In this document: piece after piece, positions 14,401 through 28,194 of the stretch
Layout of the letters: every line of letters starts with the position of its first letter
Position numbering within the stretch: the first letter of the stretch is position 1
Origin: Todiramphus chloris collaris
Lineage: Eukaryota > Chordata > Aves > Coraciiformes > Alcedinidae
Reading direction: 5' to 3'
Length of the DNA: 64,000 nt
Assembly (NCBI GenBank): GCA_025345505.1
Contig: JANVCC010000010.1
Coordinates: 41,415,546-41,479,545, forward strand
Notes under the pieces: generated by a model
What the model was told of the DNA's origin: nothing
The model's database searches: none
Seen by the model: the letters and a program-made list of their open reading frames with translations, nothing else
Translations under genes and position numbers: made by a program

Positions 14401-16639
14401 GTGTCAATCAAGCAGGTGATGAACATACACCCGTTAGGGGTTATATTTAAGATCATCAACTCATTTCATGTAGGCTTCTAAACAGATGGTTTTCCTTGGT
14501 CCCCAGAGACATTATCTGGATTTGAACCACTGATATGAGTGTGAAAGAATCTGTTTATATTCACCAATCTCCTCTGTCTAGCTTACATCTATTAAAATTT
14601 TAAAGGCACAGATTTTATTCTGTATGAACAAAGCATGTGAAAAATCACTGTACTGGATTAATAAGTAATTAGTGGAATTTTCTTCAATTGAAACTGAACA
14701 CACAAGCCTGCAGCCTTGCATATTGAGTACATTCTTAAAACCAAAGTAGTCACCAGTATAACCTGAGACAGAGCTGTGGTATAAAATCTTACAGCATTTA
14801 TTAGTTTGATAAATGTTGAAGGTGATTTGCTTTTTCTGCCTTTCTTTTCCTGATGTTTCTTTTTTACATTGTTACAATGTTACTTTTTTATGTTGTCTTT
14901 TCCTCAGGATTTTAGTAAGTTTCTCAACTATTTGGCAAATAAGGAAATAGCATTACACTAAGAACAGAAATACGCTGCCTAAATTTTTTTTGGTAATATC
15001 AGTCATTTCATGGATTTTACTGTGAATGAGAAAACTCTTCTTTCGATTATGAAAACTCCTGCCATCCAATGACAGATAAAAGTTACATGCAGTGGTCCAC
15101 ATTTTTGTTTCCTGGTTTTGTTTTATTTTTTGCTTCTCTCTCCACTAGCAATGCAATACTCTTGAATCTTATTCCTGCTGTTTGATTTGCTGCACCTCTT
15201 AAAAGCCACAGTCAGGATCAACATGCATAGTTAGTCTGTGTTGCTGGATGCAGTGTAATATAAAGACACCAGAGGTAGATTTAAATGAGTTATAGACGAT
15301 ATATGGAGCAGTCTATCAAAAGAAGCATAGGTCTTAATCTGCAGTTGTTTATTCGCCTTAGCTTGATACAAACTTGCTATCAGTACAAGACAATTCCTGT
15401 GAGACAACTGGATGGTTTACTGCTATGCACATTAGACATACATGAATGCAAAAGTGTTTCTAAATTGTATATGCTATATGTATTTATTTCATTGTACAGT
15501 TATTGTAATATAATACAGCATCTTGACTGTTTATCCAACTCTATCTAAACATCAGCCCTGAATATCAGAACTTCTCAAGCATTCAAGGTAGCAGAGGTTA
15601 CTGTTATGGCTGTTCTAATGGAAATCACATCTTCTGGTGGAAAGTAGTTAGTAATGACCACAAAATCATTCTGAAAGAGTGCTTATAGTTGACACTGTGG
15701 GAGGGAGAAAGTCAGTTGAAATGTACACTTCTAACATTATCGCTTATTTATGCAGCCCTTCTTTGTGGTAAATGTTGGTACTATGTTGAAGTCAAAATGG
15801 TAGCCTGTGTATACATGACTGTAATTCAGAATAAATTCTATAGAGTGTTCTAGATTGATTCTGACAAGCAAAGAAAATGAGATTTCTCTGTTGACAGGTT
15901 AGTGTTTGGGAAGCTCACCAAAAAAAAATTAAATAAAAAACAACACACACTTGCATGTAAAGCAAGTAAAAAAAATACACTATTTTAAAATTAAATTCTT
16001 GTGGGATTTTGTTTGTTTCTTTACTGAAATACATATTCTAGTGTGTAAAAAAAAAAAGTTTCCTCTGCATCTAGAATTTGTGGGTTTGCTTTGCTTAGCT
16101 AAATGAGGTTTAAATAATAAAAAAACTCCAACCCATTTCTGGGTATATTGTATTGAATTAGCCTTACTTTTGCAATTAGGACTATTGTTAACACATGAGA
16201 GCAAGATAAAAGTGGTTTGCAATCACAGGTAAATGGAGAGGATATTTTTTCTTACCAAATGCAGAGGACCTTGAAATGGTCATTGTTTGCAGAAAACAAG
16301 CATCTGTGGTTTGTTATAAACATCTTGATATTTGAGGTGAGAATGTTTTTAAAGCCTCACTTCCTGGAATTAAGTTGTTTACATGAGAATTCCTTCTCTC
16401 TTTAAGGTCATTTTCTAATTCTTTCTGGACAAAAAGAGAAACAAAACTTTCAGTTTGTCTTTTTACAGCTCAAAAACTCTGTATGTGGAAAGTGGATGCA
16501 CAGTTACCTCAAAAAAAAAAAAAAAACTACACAAAAAAGCCAACAAAAAGTTTCAGTATGCCAGTCTCATGATTTTGGGGTTCCTTAAAGGTAGCTTCTG
16601 AATACATGAGGATAACAGGACAGTATAGTTTTCCTTTAC
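2454..16639. other. Long unique AT-rich stretch, no recognised gene
   Basis: No recognised exon or transposon was found in these 14 kb. Poly-A runs of 15-16 bases occur at 3,344-3,358, 9,303-9,318 and 16,511-16,526. A perfect POU octamer (ATTTGCAT) sits at 6,064-6,071. A facing pair of TCF/LEF-type motifs lies at 12,058-12,076. A minus-strand open frame of about 92 codons (5,115-4,838) has higher GC than its surroundings but resembles no family I know. Another minus-strand frame of 122 codons (10,851-10,483) is hydrophobic in its second half and also unrecognised. Both lengths are within chance expectation. Confidence 0.5.
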
Positions 16640-16712
16640 TCCATGAGTATTTCAGCATTCACAGTGAGTGGCTGTGTGCTGCTTAGTTGACAGTTGGGGT
16701 TAAACCACAATA
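16640..16712 (+). mobile_element. 3' end fragment of a bird ERV LTR
   Basis: The last 70 or so bases match, in plus orientation, the 3' end of the LTR family whose near-complete copy lies at 20,707-21,299. Shared landmarks are a CCATGAGT-like block, GGCTGTGTG, GCTTAGTTG and the terminal GGGGTTAAACCAC. Everything upstream of this piece is missing, so it is a truncated fossil. The family is abundant in neoavian birds and is usually classed as ERVL-like, an assignment made here from memory. Confidence 0.65.
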
Positions 16713-19700
16713 GTTCAAGATTAAATCAGGATAGCTCTCAGACTACTTGTTAAGGTATATCCTCATAAGCAACTTCTGTGGTGAAAGGGTTTCCAACTGT
16801 GTGTTGTGTATTTTAATATTTAAGCAGGCTGCTCAAGACAGACATGACCACAATGTGTTTTCTTCATCGTAGTGCTTCTTGCTACGGAAGAGCAATCAGA
16901 CACGGTACTTTTGTTGTAGTCAGTAAGCCATTTCTATTTGTGGAGGATGGTATGTATCTATAAGGAAGGAGACAGCCTGAACCAGTTTTAGGTTTATTTG
17001 GATGCTGATTTAGTGAATTGGGAGATTTATCAGTGCTGGATTTAAAATATTTGGATCTAAGTAATTGTGTGGTGATAGGATGTGAAGCTATCACGAGGAA
17101 CCTCTTCAACACTACACTATTGGAACTTGCGGTTCACTGATGATACTTCACCTTTTACAGCTATGAGAAATCTTTTTAATTTTCTTGTTACAAACTAAAA
17201 CTAAAACTATAAACTTTCTTCCTTAGGTAGAGTCACGGTTTCTGACCAGAAAGGGAGTATTCATTTGAAATTCTGAAACAAAGTCAGAATGATCAATCTC
17301 TTCTTACTTTTCTTTTTCCTTTGGGTGGAATGCAGGAAGATACGAAAATGAACACTGGGAAGGGATCAGCAGTCTTAAAAATATTCAGGCCTGTCAGTGT
17401 TCTGTTTGGGTTGAGTGGAAAACAGGGTTTTACTCCAAACTAGAACTCACTGTCCCTACAGAAGAAACAGGCTAACATTTTCTGAGGGTTTACAGTTATG
17501 AACTCTAGAGCAGACATTTTTCAATACATGGGACACATATATGACATGTAACCAATAGTTTATTTCATAGTCTGTGGAGAGAGGTAGACACTTCAATGGC
17601 ACATCTGCTTTTGAGATCTACTTTAAGAAGAGAAAATGTTCCCTAGAGCTCAATGAGTTGGTCCCATACAGTCCATTGACTCTGAAGATTCTCAGATGAC
17701 TAGCTCAGATGAAAATGCCTCTATTCTTGTAATCTGTTGAAAAGATAGACACTTGCAGATTGAATTAATCACCCTGTCTTAGTTGTGTTACTTACAATGA
17801 GACAAAATGTTCTCTAGGCTCTATTAAATATATTGATTAGGTTTCTGTTAGTCATAGTAGTGAGTAGTTCATCTGTAGATGTCTATATGGTAGGCATTTA
17901 AAATTAATATAGATGAATTGACTATTCTATTGTATACTTAAATCCGTTTGACTTCTTTGAAAATATTTATTTACTGTAAGGCTTTGTAAGAGTAGCATTT
18001 GAATTATTTGTTTTCATCCATTACAAAATTCTATGGCTATTGTAGACACTGGTAGTTCAGAATTTGGGGTATAGTTCTTGTGTTTATTTATATTGTTGCA
18101 CGTCCATAGTCCTAGCTCCCTTCTAGCCAAATATACTTTGTTCTTGTGTTGTCTTGATGCTGCTTCAGTAACATATGTAGTCATGCTATATATAGCCAAC
18201 ACTGATTTACTTTTAAAACCTTGCTTCTACCACACAGAAGTGGGTATGCTTTGGAAATGGGCAAGCATCAGAAAGATTATCTTGAAATAAATTTTCCTGT
18301 TCCTTAACATATTCAGAGCATATCACTTCTCTTCATCTTCAGCAAGAAGAAAAAGTTATTTTCTTTTTTTCGTTCCAAATCATAAAGCACTGATTCTCTT
18401 TAGTCACTCCCAGAAAACACATTTCTTATGGTGATCACCTCCTTTCTTTCTTCTACATCTGTCTTTACTTTTCTCATTTTTCTTTTTTCTTTCCCAGAAG
18501 AGTGCTACAATTTAACGGCTTGGATCACATGTGTTCAATTGTTATTTTCAACGTGCCAGGCAAAGTAACTTTGACCTTACAGGCTAGACCCAGCTATCCA
18601 GTGTTTGTTGTTATCCTAAGGTTCACATTAGTGAGACACAATTTTTGTCTCAGGATGGAATGAAGCAGGAGCTATTGTCTCCCTAGTTAACTTAGAATTT
18701 AAATGGTTCATTTTAAGGTGCTAATGCCTTTTGCGTGTTGGTCTAGCTAGTATCATTCATAAGAGTGGTAAATGAAAGAATATGTTGCTGCCTCTAAAGT
18801 AATACAAGTAACTAAGCTCACCTCCAAACTGAACATTACCGGTTGTCTTTCTTCTAAATTTCTCCATATGACACTCAATATTGTTAAGCACACTTAATTT
18901 TTCCAAGATGCTAGAAGAAGCAGGTACTGCTTCTGTCAATAATAGTGTAGTACTGACAATTGTTGTTGAGGATGTCTTTAAGCTATCTATCTTTTTAAGA
19001 ATTGCATTCTGTTTGGTAATCTAATTCTTTCCCATAAAAGATACGAACTAGACTTGAGAGTCTTTCCATTAATGAGTTTTCCAGGCTGTACAGAATAGCT
19101 ATTACGATGAAAAAAAAGTGACTTAGTGAGGTTAAATTAGTTTTTTTGCTACTCAAAACTGAACTCCCTTATGGTAGATGGAGGGAGCTTCTAAAGGAGA
19201 TTTAAAAAAAAAGAGCATGAGGCACACAGCAATTTTTCATTCTTATTACAAGTGATGTACCTAAACTGGCAGTATGCAGGAATAGGAAGGGCATATAAAT
19301 TAGACCAAAAGAATTTCTTTAGACTTTTTCAAATGCCTCAACAGAAGTAAGAAAAGGAATGAACTTCAGTGGGATGTTTGAATGAACAGCTTCATCATCT
19401 TTACCTGGCTGTCTTTCAATGCCAAAAGGAAAAAAAAAAGATACTGTAGAGAAAAGTAGTTTTGGACCTTTGTTCTGCAGTAAGTCAAAAAACAAATATG
19501 ACATTCAAGGAAAATCTGTACAAACGTGCCTTAGTTTCTAATATTGTGTGCATATTACAGTCATTTTTCATTTTGAAAAGAATGAGATTACTAACGACCA
19601 ATTCAAGGAAAACATTCTTTATAGTAGGCTGGATCTTTCTGTTCCAGAGGCAGTAAAACACTGTGAATTTCCTTCCACCTTGAGTTTCAGTATTATTAGA

Positions 19701-20706
19701 TTGGAAGTAAGGTTTGTTGGGTGCAAGAGCTACTATTTTCTGCCATTGCAAGATAGACTCACTTGGGACCTTTTGGGCTAATGTTTGACCATCACAGTAG
19801 AGGACTACTGGCAGAACTGGGCAGTGGCTAATTTAGGTACTCTCAGTGCTGTTTTACTCTTTCCTTATGCTACCTAACTGTTACTGAAGTGAGGCTCTGG
19901 ATGAGCTTGACAGGGGATACCCATGTCCTGGGCTGTAGAAGATTCTGTGGGTGGAGCATTGGGAGTGAAGTGAAGGATACATTTAGTGAGCATACAGTCT
20001 TACTGCCTTTGCCAGAAGGATAGGAAGTTGAGAAGGTGGATGAAATGGTTTGATTGGAGATTTGTTGCCACTTTACAGCCTAATGATGGTGGAAGATGTC
20101 TAAGCAATTTACCTTATTGGGAAAATTCCAATCTATCAGTTAGTTTTTAAACTTACCTTAATATCTCAGGTACTCAGAAGATAGTACAGCTTCAAGGAAT
20201 AATTAGCCAAAGTTTCAGTGAAGTTCTGCAACTTGAAATCAACATGGTGGTTAGGTCTTGTTTTGACTTTTTCTATTAACACAGCTTGTTTAAAAAAACT
20301 CATCAATCCATTCAATTCCGTCATTGCAGCGCTAAAGTATAGTCCTTGTGTTCTCTTTTACTGTTTCATCAACACAAGTCTAAAACAGCCTGATAAAATT
20401 AAATATTACACTGCTAAGGGACTACTGCTTCCTTAGAATGGAATTACACAAATTGGCAGTTGCATCAGTTTTGGTGGGGTGAAGAACTTTTAAGCTTGCA
20501 CTGAAATACACTATAAGCAGCTTTTTTCCCTGCCAAGTACTTGCAGCATAGTGGCAGATTGGCTGTTCATTTGCAAAATATTTTTACCCATTTTATTTTA
20601 AAATAGAGCCATAATTCTTGTCCTGTTGACGGGTACTAAAGTAATATCACATCATGTAAGCAATTAAAACTAATTGCAAAGGCTTGAAAGCTAAATGCTA
20701 ACATGT
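16713..20706. other. Unique AT-rich DNA between two LTR pieces
   Basis: No recognised gene or repeat. The one item noted is a strong splice-acceptor-like pyrimidine tract ending in CAG at 18,495-18,497. It is followed by a frame open for 53 codons to a TGA at 18,661-18,663. A short run of open frames on both strands at 19,460-19,780 resembles no known protein. Confidence 0.45.
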
Positions 20707-21299
20707 TGTCGTGGGTTAACCCCACCCAGCAACTAAGCACCGTGCAGCTGCTCGCTCAGTCCTCCCAGCCCCTTGGAGGGATGGGGAGGAGAATCGAAAA
20801 GAAGTAAAACTCATGGGTTGAGATAGGAATAGTTTAATAGTTGAAATAAAAATATAATAATAATAGTCATAGTAATAATAATTGTAATTAAAAGCAAGAG
20901 TGAAATAAAGAGAGAAATAAAGAGTGAAATAAAACCCAATAAAACTCAAGTGATGCACAGTGCAATTGGTCACCAGTGCCCAGACATCCCTGAGAAGTGA
21001 TCCCCCGTCCTGGCCAACTTGCCCCAGTTTATATACTGGGCATAACATCATACAGTATGGAATATTCCTTTGGGCAGTTGGATCAGCTGTCCTGGCTGTG
21101 TCCCCTCCCAACTTCTTGTGCCCCTCCAGCCTTCTTCCTGTCTGAGCATGAGAAAAATCCCTGACTTAGTATAAACACTACTTAGCAACAACTAAAACAT
21201 CAATGTGTTATCAACACATTCTCATCTTAAATCCAAATCACAACACTGTACCAGATATCAGGAAGAAAAATTGTGCCATTGCAGACAAAACCAGCCAGA
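20707..21299 (-). mobile_element. Solo LTR of a bird endogenous retrovirus (ERVL-like)
   Basis: Read on the minus strand this is a nearly complete LTR of about 593 bp. The 5' part carries the CTGGTACAGTG block and the AGTTGTTGCTAAGTAGTG-like block. A TATATAAA box (plus 21,028-21,035) marks the U3/R boundary region. An ATTAAA polyadenylation signal (plus 20,833-20,838) lies near the conserved TCTCAACCCATGAG stretch. The end is GGGGTTAACCCACGACA. The inner end of U3 to R holds an AATAAT/GAAATAAA-rich microsatellite-like block (about 20,840-20,945). Neither side has a primer binding site or retroviral coding, so it is a solo LTR. No clear target-site duplication was seen, which suggests an old insertion. 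The family name is from memory. Confidence 0.85.
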
Positions 21300-23519
21300 T
21301 TTTGCTTCACTTTAGATAAAATTCCTGCTTGTTTCAGTGCAGTTGTCACCTTGCACTTCCTGATTTAAAACAGAAATAGGACCAGATTAATGAAACAGAT
21401 AATTCTGCTTTGTCTACCAGATCTGCATCTTTCATTTCATGTGATTATCAGTGCCCAAATAAGTTTTATGTGTAAAATAGCCAAGTATGAGCTTGTTGAC
21501 CTGTGACTTTGTATGTGACTTTGTGGGGAATTTTGTATTCTCAGTTTACCTTGCCTGGATGCACTGTCAGTTCTCCTCAAAAATTCCCACCCAATACAAT
21601 TAAATCCTCTTATGAGCAATATTAAATACTGGTCTGTATTTCTGATAGATGTGAATCTTACTTTGTCAGTGCAATAAGTTACAAGAACATTCTGTCCCTT
21701 CTTCAATAGCACCACTTTCTAGAACATTTAGAAGTCTTTGCAACAGATTTTCAACCATTTTGTTTCCATAGGTTAGATTCAGAACCTCACCACGCTTCTG
21801 GAGCTTCCCGATATGAGAACATGGATGGGATCAGATAGCAGTGCTGGCTTGACATATTTTAATATATGAAGCATGAAGTTGAAAAATGCAGTCAGCAGGG
21901 CCAGTCAAATGGATTAATACTATTGCTAAAACTGGAAAAAAATTACTAGGGCAGGGTAAACTGATCATTTGCAGTAATTTTTTTAAAAACCATTCTACTC
22001 TTTCATCTTAATTTTAACGATTTGAGAACCAAGGACTGGGATTCATTTTATCCAGTTGCAGATAGCTGTAAGTTGGGTATGTAAGTTTACAGTATGGACC
22101 TCAGCTGGTGGAAGGGCAATTAATCTTATTTTATTTCAACCTCTATTATAAGATGGGATGACTCATCTTCTAAGGAAGCTGTTTCTTGCCATTGACTATG
22201 AAAGACCATAATGTCTGTCAATTAAATTAGGGCAGATGAACTTGCCATGCAGCTTGCTATGTCCACCTCCTAGAAATATAGATCATCTCTGAAACTCAAA
22301 ATAATTAAGGGAAATGCATAATTAGTTCACAGAAGTGGAAACAGCAGATATTTTGGTGGAGTTGTGCATTGGTAGTGAATCAAAACTTTAGGTTAATATC
22401 TGTAGTTAAAGATTTTATTTTTTATGGTTATCTATTTTTCCCTAATAGCGTTTCCAAATAAACAATTTTTATATCAGGAAGAAAGGAAGGTAAGATACTT
22501 TTCTTCAGTTAAGGAAATGATTCAATTAATAGGTCAGACATGCTTTTGCCCTATGGATGTATGGTACTCTGGAAAAAGATATGAGAAAATGAGAAATGTA
22601 AAATTATTTTGCTTCCTTCTACTGTAAACATTAACTAATTAATTTTTTGCCAAATTGAGTGAAGGTGTTACTTTAAGAAAATTAATCTTAGAAGCAAAAA
22701 TCATTAAAAATTTCATCAAGTGTTTGTAAAATTTAATATTTAGTGATCAACTTCCTAAAAATTGGTGCCCAATATTTCTTAAAATCCTATCCATTTAATG
22801 TGTTCTGCAGTGAAATTTCAAATAAAAGACAATTAAAATGACCTTTAAAAAATTACTATACAGATTTCGGTATCAACAAGAAGTCAGACTTCACAGTATG
22901 TGCAATATATGCAACATGCCCTTAGTCTTGTTTTTCATCGGAAGTGATCGTATTGATTACTGCAAAGTTGTAAGCCTGAGGGTATGACTTTATATTTATA
23001 TTAGATCAATATCAGAAAAAACTTACTATAATCTGACATATCTTAAATTAACCTCTCAAAGTATTTTGTGGGCGTATTGTTTGTGGTTCACACACCATTT
23101 GGTTTCTCAGCCATTTCTTCTCTGTGGAGTTTTGATAAGAGAAGTTCATTAAATAATTAAAAAAACCCAAAACCTATTAGGAATTGTATATGATGTATGA
23201 TAGCAGGAATACAGACAAAGCTAATGTTGCTAGCACTCTATTTATTAAATCAATCATACTTACAATTTGATTTTTTTCTAATGCCTTCTCAGAATCATTT
23301 TACAATCTCTTTAATTTTACTTGCTGTCTTCCCTTTGTTTTGTTATCACTGAACATTTTTCTCCTGCCCCTTTTCTGCCTTCTCATTTCAATTTCCTAAG
23401 CAGATTATGAATCCAGTTAGAATCTAGGTGAACTTTTGAACTTAGTGTTGTTCAGCTGATTAGAAAATTGGCATAATAGGGAATCTTATTTTTAAAAATT
23501 ATTTCACGAGAATAATTGA
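21300..23519. other. Unique AT-rich DNA
   Basis: I see no exon, RNA gene or recognisable repeat. Open frames reach at most 92 codons (minus, 21,715-21,437) and show no family resemblance. Confidence 0.45.
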
Positions 23520-23775
23520 ATACCATCTTTCAGCTGGAGATCCCAAAGTGCTTTGTAAACGTGAGACAGTATTATTATCGTTCAACAACTGCTAGAAGAA
23601 GTGGAACTCATAAATTTGGGCATGCTTTTAAAAACACTTACCTCTGAAATAGGGTTCTGAGCCCTTTAGGCACTCAAATTTTAGGTTGAGCTTTATCAAG
23701 GTAACTACCTCAAAGCTCCCTCTGAACCTACTGAAAGCTGTGGGAACTCAGTATGCCTAAAATCAGGAAAAAAAG
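23520..23775 (+). repeat. Ancient amniote/sauropsid interspersed repeat tail
   Basis: The block GATCCCAAAGTGCTTTGTAA followed by a short ATTATTATCG-like stretch resembles the tail shared by old amniote SINE/LINE families (the 'CAAAGCGCTTTACAAA' type). The next part (about 23,650-23,770), with GAGCCCTTTAGGCACTCAAA and a GCTGTGGGAACTCAG block, resembles a repeat common in turtles and crocodilians. Both parts are strongly diverged. The family could not be fixed by eye, and two unrelated old repeats lying side by side is also possible. Confidence 0.4.
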
Positions 23776-26700
23776 GGTGAGGAGAGAACAATCACACATT
23801 TATGGAATGAGCAAATGAATTCAGGACACAGGAAGTCATCTTCCTCATGTATACATTTATCTTAAAAGCTAACTTTTTCATAGTACCATTATCCTCAGAT
23901 ACTTAACATAAGAATGATATTTCAGACACTTGCCTTTGAAAATCTGTACCAAACTGGTTTTGCTCACATCCCAGGGACATCAGGCATATGAGAACTTTGC
24001 ATCTCTGCTTTTTTTTAAAGGCGTAATGTACAAAGCATCCTTGTAGAGTGTGATAGGTGAAAGAAAGAATATAGCTTATAACTGAGCCATAAACAATTAA
24101 CTTTACAAGAAAGAGAACTGACTGATTTAATTAAGAAGTTAAATAATGCTGTTATCTCTATTGGAACTGTGATGATGAAACAGATTTAGAATCCTATAAA
24201 AATTGGAAGCTATGCCTGTGCCTGTTCAGTTCAGCATCTGTTGGAATCATTCAGAGATTATTATTGTTTCAATTGGGCCAGAAACAGGGGCTACTGTACT
24301 GTTATTTTGTTCTGTGTGCCCGCATAAAGTATAGTATGATTTTGCAGTGCAAAGTGTTTATAACAACAATAATGATGTCTCTCGCTTTACGTTCAGAGCA
24401 CTCAACCAGTTGCAATGCACCAGTTTCTATAAATCTACCATTTATCACTTTGTAACTTAAAAAATACATTTATGTTCTTCCCAGAGTAGATGTGTGTATA
24501 TAAAGAACTAGGACATGCACATCCAAAACCTTTGCAGAAAGGTTTATCTTCTCTGTATAAGAGGAAATTTTGAAGTGATAGACAAATAAATCTTTTTTGT
24601 CTGAAAAGTTATTTGAATATTTTTTATTATTAAGGAATCCTTTGCACTTGAAGAGAGAGAGAATTTACGAAGATAGTGGACAAGGTAAATTACCCAGTAA
24701 TGAAATCTTTTCTTTCCATATAATTTCTGTTGTTGTTTCATATGTTTATTCATCATTTGTAGGTGACTTCTCCAATATGAAAAACCTTTCATTAGCTGCT
24801 GTTTCTTCCTTTATCTCTAGCTAACATCTAATAGCAAGCAATTACTTTATTCCCAGATCGTGATAGGAAGCAACCCCCTCTTTTAAGCAGTATTTGGCTT
24901 TGAATGTAGTAATGATTAGGAGTACTTTTTAAAACAAGATGCTAAATGGAGGGTCGAACCTATGTTCAATCCCCTGTTGTGAGGCTGTCACAAAAAGGAC
25001 TTTCTTCTTAAAGGATAGTGCTACAGATGCTATTAAATAGTCTTTGTAACTACGTTGATATTTGCATGTTGTGCCCTCGAATTCGTAAGGACATTTGCCG
25101 TTTATTTCAGCAGGATAAATACTCCTTGAATAGTATATGCTTGGTACAAAGATTATATGTATATTTCTTCTTTGTGGCATGTGCTGCAAAATTTAAGAAA
25201 TAGATTTGATTTTCCCCACCCATACCTTGTCGGCCTTTCCTTACTATTTTATTTTTATGTGCTTACTTATGCTTCCAATCCCTGGCAATGAAACATAGCT
25301 CAAATATTATAAAAGACATCTTTTTAATATTTAATCCGTGAACAGAAATTATCCTGTCAAAGAGTCATGTGACTTGAAAACATATAAACTACTGGTCTGA
25401 TTCAGAATGAAAACTAATTTCACCTGTTTAAAAGATGATTCAGAGTGCATGTGTTGTATGTTGAATATTTGTGAATTTCTTGTTGCATGCTCAAGTCTTA
25501 GTGTAACCTAAAAGATACTAAGGTAATTATTCTGAGGATATATATCTACAAGTAGTGATAAAACCTTTCTGGTGTTCTTATTAAAAACTAAAACTAGTGG
25601 GAAATGAAAATATACCTCTATTTTTTTTTGTGGACAGTATGAAACAACAGTGTATAGATTCAGCACTTTCAGTCTAATTGAAGAGCTAGATCTCACATCT
25701 ATGTTTCTACTCTAGTAGGGTCTTCAATGTCTTTCCAGTATGTACTCACTTGGAGCTGAATGTTCACACAAGTTACTTACTGGGATCCACACTCCTGCCC
25801 GCGTCATTAGGTGGTGTCTGACTCTTCTGTTCCTCTTCTCCCATGGTTCTTACCATAGTCTTACCATACTCAGTATGGCCTGTTTTACTGCTGGCCCACT
25901 TCTGCCGTTGTTTTTCACTGCATAACTCAGACTTGCCCACTCTAAATGCATTCCTATAGATACATTAACTAAATGCCTTTTCAGTTTGATGATTCAAGTG
26001 TAAATGTTCACATGGAAGTATTTGGTTTTAAGAAAATTTGATGGAGCATAACTTCAAAGTTTAAATTCTTTCACTTTAAAACACCATTTCTGGATTCTTT
26101 AAACTTGTTTCCTTCAAATAATATCATGGAAAAGAATGAAAGGACATAATTTCCTTAAAGACTTTGTGAAACACAGTTAATTTTTATAAATTCCATGTTT
26201 TTCCAATTAAAATAGAAAATTAAGTTTTGAATATTTTAATCAAATTTAGTAATATAATATTAAGTCTAAGTATATAAGTAGCGAGCTGTCACCTTGTTAA
26301 TCTTCTGGCAGTAATACTTTGGGTTTTTTTCTCCACATGGTATTCTCAGTCAATATAAAATATTCCCCCATATGTCCTGGTTTGGTTTCCACTCCTCATA
26401 GCTCTTGCAGCTTCTGGGAGTGCTCAAATACCTGTATGTTCTGTAGAACATCCCTTCAAAGGAAGAGATGCGTCACTTGAAGCTGAGTGCATGCTGGTGC
26501 ACCTAGAAAAAGGTGTTTGCCAGGGTGTCTGCCACATCGCTCACAGCTGACACTCATGTTGTGAGATTAAAACTTTAGCAGTTTGAAGATGGAAAGTAAT
26601 ACAGCATCAGATGAATAGACTGGGAACTGGAGTGATTCTATAAATCTTGATATTCTTATTGCTGCTGATGATTATATTAGCAAGTTTGCTGTTGTCAGTA

Positions 26701-28194
26701 GGCTACTACTAGACAATAAGTATGGTAGCAAAATTTAAAGGCAGGCAGTATCATTTCTTAGAATTACAAGTAGTAAAGGAATTGTTAATTCAAGCAGTTG
26801 AAATCATTTTGTATTCAAATGGAGGAGTATCAGGAAAAAGGTTAGAAAGTAATGTCAGTGAGTATGAGTGGTTAGAGTTTGCACATGCTCTGTGTTTGAT
26901 TTCCAGGGAATACTGAGGAAGGGTGCTTGAAAATATCTGTAGCAGAATAATGCTGTGTTCTTAAAAATAAAATTTTGCACTTGCATACAGGGGTCTAATT
27001 GTGCAACCTAGGAATCTCTTCTGGTAACGCAGTGAAAATTGAGAGATGTCAGGATCCACTAAAAAGATTTTTGAACATCTTGGATTCAGCTTATTGCAGC
27101 TAATTTTTCTGTAGAATGATTGATTATTTTTCCACCATTTTTAATAAATTCTTTACTATTTATATATTAAAAAAAATTAAATACATGGTTGACAAACTTT
27201 CCATTCTTGCTGCACATCCCGGACCTAATACTAGTCCTAAGATCTGCCTGCTAAACATCCCTGCTATTTGTGAATGTCACCAGTGCTGTACAGAGGTAGT
27301 TATTTCCATGGTGTTGGTGTTGCATCTCTATTATAAAAGCTTTACTCTGACTGTCTGTGCATTTTGAATTTACAGACAGAAAAGAAATACGGATTGTTAT
27401 CTTTTTTGACACATTCTCTTCAGTTGTGTATTGCCAGGAATTGCTTGAGTTTTCAAATGCTTTCTATGCCTCTGAGACACTTTTACTTACCATTTCTCAA
27501 TGTTAAATATTCAGCATGAGATGTTATTTTGAACCTTCTGTGACATTCACTTATTTGTCTGTAACTTTGCAATAAATTTACTGCTATTCTTCTAGCTAGA
27601 ATTCTGAAGTATTTGCTCTTTTTACTTTTGTAGATAATTGGGCAGGAGTTTAGCTCTTGGGAAAGAAGAGTGTGATATTTTGAAAACATAAAGAACAAAC
27701 ATAGAACTTGGATACTGATTTTTGCCATGATCATTTGTCTCATTAGATTCTTTCTTCTCCCTTAAAAATATCTTTAATTGTTGTTTTCTGTGGTTAATCC
27801 CTGCCACTTGCATGTAATCACATACACCTGCATACCTGTTTAGAGTTTACTAAGTTCTACTGACCTTGGTCCCATTTCTGAAGGATACTAAGCAATAACA
27901 ATTCAGCCAGCTTTATAGAATTTATGACTCTGATTGAATGAATAAAGAGTCGATGTCAGGCAGAGAAGCCAAAGTCAGGAGTGCTTATAAATACTTTTGC
28001 TGTGTATGTGAGTATAAGCAGGTTGCCATACTCATACCATATTGTGATTATGAAAATTTTTCTAGTCCAGCAGTTGCTAAGGCTAGTAGTACTGGAAATC
28101 AGTACATTGGGGTAACTTCTCTCTAAATATTTTTAAAGGATTGTCAGAAGAACTCTCTGGATTTTTGATATTGGTTTTCATTATACCTTGGAGC
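23776..28194. other. Unique AT-rich DNA
   Basis: No recognised gene or transposon. TGTCCTGGTTTGG at 26,373 resembles the first bases of the LTR family found at 20.7 kb, but the similarity stops there. GTTCAATCC at 24,964-24,972 fits a pol III B box, but no convincing tRNA or SINE structure surrounds it. Confidence 0.45.

Noticed and set aside
24930-24975. GTTCAATCC matching a pol III B box, with a loose A-box-like stretch upstream
   Set aside because: There is no cloverleaf, no terminator at the right place and no SINE tail. A 9-base match is expected by chance.
26373-26440. TGTCCTGGTTTGG resembling the first bases of the bird LTR family seen at 20.7 kb
   Set aside because: The similarity ends after about 12 bases and none of the later LTR landmarks follow.
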